A stretch of 11,778 bases of DNA. Origin: Bacteroidota bacterium. Its GTDB lineage: Bacteria; Bacteroidota; Bacteroidia; Chitinophagales; Saprospiraceae. The DNA lies in the NCBI GenBank assembly GCA_008501835.1, contig QQUB01000015.1, positions 1 to 11,778 of the forward strand. The letters are read 5' to 3'. Below, piece after piece: positions 7,605-11,778 of the stretch (positions within the stretch are counted from its first letter, which is position 1; each line of letters opens with the position of its first letter). The position numbers were made by a program, and so were the translations under genes. Under the pieces are notes generated by a model. It was not told where the DNA came from. It was given only the letters and a program-made list of their open reading frames with translations, and made no database searches.

Positions 7605-9356
7605 CTACATAGCAGCAAGTGTTATTTTTTTACACAGGTGTCTGTTCCCGTGTTTTATTTCGATATAATAATTCCCTGTTCCATTTTGGGAAATGTTAAC
7701 AGTATCGCTGAATGGGCCATTAAAGTCGGCAGACTCATAGGAATAAATTTCTCTGGCAGCGCCATTATGCAAACGCACACTAAGATCTCCTGTTCCTTCA
7801 AGGCTGAACTCCATCAAAAACTTTCCGCTTTCCGGGTGTGGGTTAATTGAAAGATAATCCACTCTCAGGTTGGAGGCACCGGTTTCATACTCCATCATCG
7901 AAGCTTCCATATCTGAAATGTCGGAGATCATGAGATCGACATTATTGATATCAACAGGCTCACCTTCTTCCATCATTCCGGGAGCAGTTACCGCCCAGGA
8001 TTCTGCTTCTTTTCCTAGGGATTCAGCCTGACTGTTACCTTCAATTTTTTTCGTTTCACAATAGGACTTAATCGGTAGGGTATTTTTCTGTTTCTTCCCA
8101 TTCTGCATGAATTCAACGGAAATTTCCTCTCCTTTTTTCAACTGGCTGATAGCAGCAGTAATATCTGACCAGTCAAAAGTATTGTGATTATTTATACGTA
8201 CGATCATAGCTCCTTTTTTAAGCCCCATGGCCTCCGCAGTGGAGTTAGGAACAATATCTACGACCACACCTTCTGTTTTTTCTTTGGAATTGATTTGTAT
8301 GATTCCAAAAAAGGCTTTTTCACATTTATCAATAACGATGGTCTTTTTATCGGAAAGGTTACCAAACACTACATCCAGATCCACTTTTCCCCCTCCTCTT
8401 ATTACACGAAGAATTGCTTCATCTCCCGCGCTGTATTTACCCATGATTACTCCCAGATCCTGGTCCTCTCCAAAAACGTAATTGTCTATGCCGACAATAT
8501 AGTCAAACGCCAGAAGACCTGCCCTGTCAGCAGCAGTGCCAGGATAAACCTGGGTTATATATGTTCCATAAGGGTTTCTGACCCCTAGTTTTTCTGCCTT
8601 ATATCCTGACAATTCATCATATTGGATCCCTAAATAAGGTTTTACCTTTTTCTCCGGCTTAACAGCTGTATACTGCTTTGTTTCTGCCATTGATTTCACC
8701 TTACCACTTGCTCTCATCTTCTTACCGTCCCGAGTATAGGTTATGTTAACTGCCTGGCCGGGCTCCATCGACTCGATAACTGTTGCAATATCTGACCAGG
8801 TTACCATCGGATAGGTATTGATGGTCAGAATAACATCACCATTTTGCAAGCCCATTTCTTTGGCTGCAGAGTGATCCACCACGTTAACCATCACCCCTTT
8901 AGAACTTTCTTCATATTCATTATGCTGACTGATCCCTAGAAAAGCGTGGGACTTGGATTGCTCTTTTACATCCCCTTTAGTTCCAAGAGTGACCGGTAAA
9001 GAAAATGACTTACCCTGGCGGTAAAAATGCACCATGACTTTATCTCCCGGATGAAGACCTTTTAAAACTTTCCCCAGTTGGTGGTCCTTTCCAACCCGAA
9101 AGTCGTCCACACCATAGATGTAGTCGAAAATCTGTAAACCTGCTTTATCTGCAGCAGTGTTTTTTATTACTTTTGTAACATAATCCCCATAAGGATTATC
9201 AAAACCTAACAAACGAGCTTTTTCCTTGGAAATTAATTCATAATTAATTCCTAAAAAGGCTTTGCTTTTATCCTGAGAATGGTCTTTGTTTTGTGCTGAT
9301 AATCCGACAGTGCACAAAAATGCCAATAAAAGAAGAATAGTTCTGTGATGCATCAT
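7605..9356 (-). CDS. Exported protein with four PDZ domains and a T9SS type-A-like C-terminal domain
   Basis: A 583-residue protein with a signal peptide (MMHHRTILLLLAFL, likely cleaved near Ala21). Four PDZ-like domains lie at about 33-125, 138-222, 240-333 and 348-430; each begins with a carboxylate-binding-type loop, F/Y-L/F-G-I, at 34-37, 139-142, 241-244 and 349-352. Domains 1 and 3 resemble each other (shared NPYG, TAAD, AGL, FDYI blocks), as do 2 and 4 (shared MGL, WSDI), so the array is a duplicated A-B pair. No trypsin-like, C-terminal-processing or site-2 protease domain is present, so it probably binds or scaffolds rather than cleaves. An acidic, Met-rich linker (431-495) leads to a beta-sandwich tail (496-583) with NPHPESGKF, NGAAREI and GNYYIEI blocks, matching the pattern of T9SS type-A sorting domains, although the usual PNP is PHP. 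Cell-surface or secreted location is inferred. ATG at 9356 or 9353. Confidence 0.9.
   Translation of the reverse strand: MMHHRTILLLLAFLCTVGLSAQNKDHSQDKSKAFLGINYELISKEKARLLGFDNPYGDYVTKVIKNTAADKAGLQIFDYIYGVDDFRVGKDHQLGKVLKGLHPGDKVMVHFYRQGKSFSLPVTLGTKGDVKEQSKSHAFLGISQHNEYEESSKGVMVNVVDHSAAKEMGLQNGDVILTINTYPMVTWSDIATVIESMEPGQAVNITYTRDGKKMRASGKVKSMAETKQYTAVKPEKKVKPYLGIQYDELSGYKAEKLGVRNPYGTYITQVYPGTAADRAGLLAFDYIVGIDNYVFGEDQDLGVIMGKYSAGDEAILRVIRGGGKVDLDVVFGNLSDKKTIVIDKCEKAFFGIIQINSKEKTEGVVVDIVPNSTAEAMGLKKGAMIVRINNHNTFDWSDITAAISQLKKGEEISVEFMQNGKKQKNTLPIKSYCETKKIEGNSQAESLGKEAESWAVTAPGMMEEGEPVDINNVDLMISDISDMEASMMEYETGASNLRVDYLSINPHPESGKFLMEFSLEGTGDLSVRLHNGAAREIYSYESADFNGPFSDTVNISQNGTGNYYIEIKHGNRHLCKKITLAAM
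8067..9260 (-). repeat. Internal tandem duplication of a PDZ pair (two ~190-residue units)
   Basis: Residues 33-222 (8691-9260) and 238-430 (8067-8645) are two copies of the same A-B domain pair. By eye the first domains of each pair are about 40% identical, with NPYG, TAAD, AGL and FDYI in register. DNA similarity is largely eroded, so the duplication is old. Confidence 0.8.
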
Positions 9357-9375
9357 AAAGAGGTTTTTTAATTCC

Positions 9376-9437
9376 CAGAGCGGAACTTGCCAATAACCTT
9401 AATGGCCAAATATCGATACGATTTTTTAGCCGCTCTG
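9376..9437. repeat. 8-bp inverted repeat in the PDZ gene leader
   Basis: CAGAGCGG (9376-9383) and CCGCTCTG (9430-9437) are perfect complements separated by 46 bp. They begin 20 bp upstream of the PDZ protein ATG, so in the minus-strand transcript they could close a long stem around a region that itself contains TATCGATA (9411-9418). Two GC-rich 8-mers pairing exactly within this AT-rich spacer are more than background would suggest, but function is unknown. Confidence 0.4.
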
Positions 9438-9459
9438 TTTAAAATGACATTTTAACTTA

Positions 9460-9478
9460 AAAAGGGTTGCACCCTTTT
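9460..9478. repeat. Strong short hairpin in the divergent intergenic region
   Basis: AAAAGGGT-TGC-ACCCTTTT is a perfect 8-bp inverted repeat with a 3-nt centre. It lies about 100 bp upstream of the PDZ gene start and 195 bp upstream of the DUF4403 gene start. Because both genes point away from it, a terminator role for either is not expected; an operator or leader hairpin is more likely. Confidence 0.45.
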
Positions 9479-9493
9479 ATATAAATATGTGAA

Positions 9494-9501
9494 CAAAAAT
9501 A
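9494..9501 (-). promoter_or_regulatory. Candidate -7 element for the four-PDZ protein gene
   Basis: On the minus strand TATTTTTG is an exact match to TAnnTTTG, about 138 bp upstream of the PDZ gene ATG. If used, the leader would be about 130 nt and would contain both dyads at 9376-9437 and 9460-9478. No convincing -33 box is seen. Confidence 0.3.
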
Positions 9502-9567
9502 GTCTGAATATAGCCAGTGAAAAGGTTGAGAAAAGTTTCTTAAAATAAATCCACAACCTGGCGTAAT

Positions 9568-9600
9568 TATTTTTGAGCTATTATTGTCCTCATAATTTTA
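9568..9600 (+). promoter_or_regulatory. Candidate promoter region for the DUF4403 lipoprotein gene
   Basis: TATTTTTG at 9568-9575 matches TAnnTTTG exactly. Alternatively its TTTG (9572-9575) could serve as a -33 box for TAATTTTA at 9593-9600 with a 17-bp spacer. Either would give an untranslated leader of roughly 65-95 nt before the ATG at 9673. The rest of the 316-bp spacer (9357-9672) holds the two dyads listed separately and no supported gene. Confidence 0.3.
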
Positions 9601-9672
9601 ATTGTTCAAATTTACCCAAACCGGTTTTAAAAATCGAAATCCTATTACCCAACTATCAAAAATAATCGACAA

Positions 9673-11067
9673 ATGAGGGGCTCATTTAAACAAAAAGAAC
9701 CCATATTTTTTCTCTTAATGGCAAGTTTGCTCTTAGGGTTTGGTTCTTGTAAAACAACACAACCTGTTCAACCTATGGAACGTTACGACACATATTTTGA
9801 AGAAAAAACCTCCTTTATCAATATACCGGTAAGGATAAAGATCAACGAACTGGAGAAAATGCTCAATGAGCAGTTCGATGGTCTTTTGTACGAAGACAAC
9901 ACCTTCGACGATGGAGATAATATGAAGATCAAAGCCGAAAAAAATGAACCACTTACGATCGTTCCGGATATTATGGCCCTCAAATACTCAATCCCCCTGG
10001 ATTTGTTGATAACCTACAAAACACCTCTTGGCAGTGTAAAAGCAGATGCATCGATCAGGTTGTTTTTCAGAACGGCATTTGACATTGACGAAGCGTGGAA
10101 TCTTCAGACAGAAAGCAGTGTTTTGAGTTATGTCTGGTCCAAAAAACCAGCCATCAATATTGGCGGTGTCCGTATTTCAGCCGGTTTCATTGGCGATATT
10201 ATTTTAAATCGAAGCAGTTCCTTTATTGGAAAATCCATTGACGAACAGGTGGAAGCCTACTTTAACCTGAGAGAAACGGTTCAGGAAGCCTGGAAAGGGC
10301 TATTTGATCCTATTCTCGTCTCTCCGGAATACAATACCTGGCTGACGGTAAATCCAGAATCCCTTAGCCTCACAAGACCTCAGATGGATAATGAATCCAT
10401 TAATACCACCATTTTGATTAAAGCCAAGCCTGATGTAAAACTTGGGACGAAACCGGAATACTGGCAAACCATGTCTTATGACTTGCCACGTTTTGAATAC
10501 TCGGAAGATTATAACAGCAACTTCGAATTAAATATTGGCGCGGAGATTACCTACGAACAGGCAGACAGTATGGCCAAAGCTGAATTATTAGGAGAAAGGT
10601 TTGAATCAGGTAAATATTATGCCGTGATTGAGGACCTGCATATGTATGGGCAGGGAAATAATATCATCGTCAGTACCAAACTTTCAGGAAGTTATAAGGG
10701 CAGTATTTATCTAACCGGCAAGCCCTCTTACGACACGGAAAAGGGATCTATTGACCTGGACAACCTTGAATTCACCCTGGACACAAAAAGTTTTTTGCAT
10801 AAATCTGCAGCCTGGTTACTCAAGAGTACGCTGAAGAAGCAAATCAAGGACAACCTCAATTTCCTTTTGGATTACAATCTGAAGGAAATGGAAAAAATGT
10901 TACAGGACCAGTTGAAACATTACGAACTCTCCAAGAATATATTTATGGAGGGGGAACTTGAAGAATTAAATATTCAAAATGCCTGGCTCACTGCTGATGG
11001 TATCAAAATGATCATCGGCATTAAAGGAGAAGCTGGTATAAAAATGGAAGGCAGTGCTTCCAACTAG
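9673..11067 (+). CDS. DUF4403 family lipoprotein
   Basis: A 464-residue envelope protein of the DUF4403 family, which is frequent in Bacteroidota and without a defined biochemical role. The N-terminus is a lipoprotein signal: basic start, hydrophobic stretch at 11-24 and GFGSC with Cys26 as the likely lipidated residue; the lipobox is loose, as is common in this phylum. The mature part has the family pattern of alternating beta-strands, including a SINTTILIKAKPDVKLGTKP-like segment (about 241-260), where the repeat half of the domain begins, and an amphipathic helical stretch near 385-420. I infer a long beta-rich, possibly lipid-binding fold, but this is not established. The ATG at 9673 is the only start that precedes the signal. 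The gene is monocistronic: divergent from the PDZ gene upstream and closed by the strong terminator at 11075-11107. Whether it faces periplasm or surface cannot be told. Confidence 0.88.
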   Translation: MRGSFKQKEPIFFLLMASLLLGFGSCKTTQPVQPMERYDTYFEEKTSFINIPVRIKINELEKMLNEQFDGLLYEDNTFDDGDNMKIKAEKNEPLTIVPDIMALKYSIPLDLLITYKTPLGSVKADASIRLFFRTAFDIDEAWNLQTESSVLSYVWSKKPAINIGGVRISAGFIGDIILNRSSSFIGKSIDEQVEAYFNLRETVQEAWKGLFDPILVSPEYNTWLTVNPESLSLTRPQMDNESINTTILIKAKPDVKLGTKPEYWQTMSYDLPRFEYSEDYNSNFELNIGAEITYEQADSMAKAELLGERFESGKYYAVIEDLHMYGQGNNIIVSTKLSGSYKGSIYLTGKPSYDTEKGSIDLDNLEFTLDTKSFLHKSAAWLLKSTLKKQIKDNLNFLLDYNLKEMEKMLQDQLKHYELSKNIFMEGELEELNIQNAWLTADGIKMIIGIKGEAGIKMEGSASN

Positions 11068-11074
11068 ACTAACC

Positions 11075-11107
11075 AAAAAAGGCCCGGCAAATGCCGGGCC
11101 TTTTTTT
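11075..11107. terminator. Bidirectional rho-independent terminator
   Basis: AAAAAAGGCCCGGC and GCCGGGCCTTTTTT pair perfectly over 14 positions around a 4-nt AAAT loop. An A-tract on one side and T-tract on the other make it work on both strands. It serves the plus-strand DUF4403 gene and the convergent minus-strand dehydrogenase, whose stop codon (11106-11108) overlaps the T-tract. Confidence 0.96.
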
Positions 11108-11778
11108 ATTTCCTGCCTGATCGATCCACGACCAGGGCGCTGGCCTGTTGTGTTCCCTGGATCACTACATCAAGGATGTTAACATGATGCGGGCGGGTAG
11201 CCATAAAATAGATGGTTTCGGCAATATCCGTTGAATTGACCGGAGTAAAGTCTTCATAGATTTTCGATTTCTTTTCATCCCCGTCAAATCGTACCAAAGC
11301 AAACTCGGTTTCTTCCACATGAGCAGGAGCAATCTGACTTACCCTCACATTATGTTCGTGCAAGTCCATCCGCATAGCCTTGGTAAGGCCATCCACCGCA
11401 TATTTGGTGGCGCAATAAACATTTCCTTTCGGATACGGCTCTTTGCCGGCAATAGATCCGATGTTAATAATATGTCCCTTTTTATTGGCCACCATATGCG
11501 GAGCAATGAGCCTTGTTAAGTACAAAAGCCCCTTTATATTAGTATCGATCATTTCTTCCCAATGCTCAAAATCCCCCTCATGGATCGCATCAAACCCTTT
11601 GGCTTTACCGGCATTGTTTACAAGGATGTCGATTATCCCGACTTCTTCTCCTAGTCCGTCAATTGCTTTTTCAACGGCTTTCCTTTTCCTTACATCAAAA
11701 ACCAAACCTTTAACTGAGGTATTATAAGCCTCTGAAAATTCTTTGGCTATTTGCTTAACCCTGTCTCTTCTTCTACCC
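11106..11778 (-). CDS. Short-chain dehydrogenase/reductase, YdfG-like (partial, N-terminus beyond window)
   Basis: NAD(P)-dependent oxidoreductase of the classical SDR family. The reading frame is open to the right edge, giving 223 visible residues beginning GRRRDRVKQIAKEF, which corresponds to the segment just after the first Rossmann strands; about 25-30 residues with the TGxxxGIG cofactor loop are missing. Seen here are the structural NNAG motif (residues 54-57 of the fragment), the catalytic Ser in INIGSIAG (about 108), and YCATK with Tyr121 and Lys125. The IDTNIKGLLYLTR and PHHVNIL segments, and overall size, match E. coli YdfG, an NADP 3-hydroxy acid dehydrogenase that also reduces malonic semialdehyde. 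Substrate here is inferred. A basic GRRR after the second beta-strand suggests NADP(H) preference. A start inside the visible frame (TTG at 11705) would destroy the fold and is rejected. It is convergent with the DUF4403 gene. Confidence 0.93.
   Translation of the reverse strand, partial: GRRRDRVKQIAKEFSEAYNTSVKGLVFDVRKRKAVEKAIDGLGEEVGIIDILVNNAGKAKGFDAIHEGDFEHWEEMIDTNIKGLLYLTRLIAPHMVANKKGHIINIGSIAGKEPYPKGNVYCATKYAVDGLTKAMRMDLHEHNVRVSQIAPAHVEETEFALVRFDGDEKKSKIYEDFTPVNSTDIAETIYFMATRPHHVNILDVVIQGTQQASALVVDRSGRK

Noticed and set aside
8184..8588. A 134-codon open frame on the plus strand inside the PDZ gene
   Set aside because: It lies antisense to a well-supported coding region with recognised domains, and its translation has no family features, a skewed composition and no start context; it is a shadow of the PDZ gene.
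9402..9455. A 17-codon open frame in the divergent spacer (ATG at 9402, TAA at 9453)
   Set aside because: Too short, no ribosome binding site or conservation evidence, and it overlaps the inverted repeat; chance occurrence is likely.
1..11778. Search for a mobile element, defence island, toxin-antitoxin pair or CRISPR array
   Set aside because: No transposase, integrase, nuclease, methyltransferase or tRNA-linked repeat was seen, and all long frames are accounted for by metabolic or envelope genes.

Overview
The window looks like a chromosomal segment from a member of the Bacteroidota, probably a free-living Saprospiria- or Cytophagia-like organism. The evidence is: a secreted protein whose last ~85 residues resemble a type IX secretion (T9SS) type-A sorting domain; a DUF4403 lipoprotein; a large Vps10/sortilin-like Asp-box protein of the kind common in this phylum; starts without clear Shine-Dalgarno sequences; and several upstream matches to the Bacteroidota -7 element TAnnTTTG. 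The DNA is moderately AT-rich and even in composition. I see no tRNA, rRNA, CRISPR, insertion sequence or phage gene.

Left part (1-4282): a membrane-bound iron-sulfur oxidoreductase (minus strand) is divergent from a small PyrR-like phosphoribosyltransferase (plus). That gene runs tail-to-tail, 8 bp apart, into a patatin-like phospholipase (minus). Upstream of the phospholipase is an acyl-CoA dehydrogenase (minus) with its own strong rho-independent terminator. The dehydrogenase, the lipase and the Fe-S oxidoreductase fit a loose theme of acyl-chain breakdown and electron delivery to quinone, but they are separate transcription units.

Middle (4283-9356): two large minus-strand genes for exported proteins. 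One is a 1047-residue Asp-box/Vps10-type beta-propeller protein with a signal peptide. The other is a 583-residue protein made of four PDZ domains arranged as a duplicated pair, with no protease domain and a T9SS-like C-terminal domain. A terminator separates them.

Right part (9357-11778): a 316-bp divergent intergenic region rich in dyad symmetry separates the PDZ gene from a plus-strand DUF4403 lipoprotein. That gene ends at a near-perfect bidirectional terminator shared with a convergent short-chain dehydrogenase of the YdfG type, whose N-terminus lies beyond the window edge.

Most of the window is ordinary housekeeping and envelope content, and I do not see a convincing new multi-gene system. 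The best leads are the four-PDZ T9SS-type protein with its dyad-rich leader, and the divergent PyrR-like protein.
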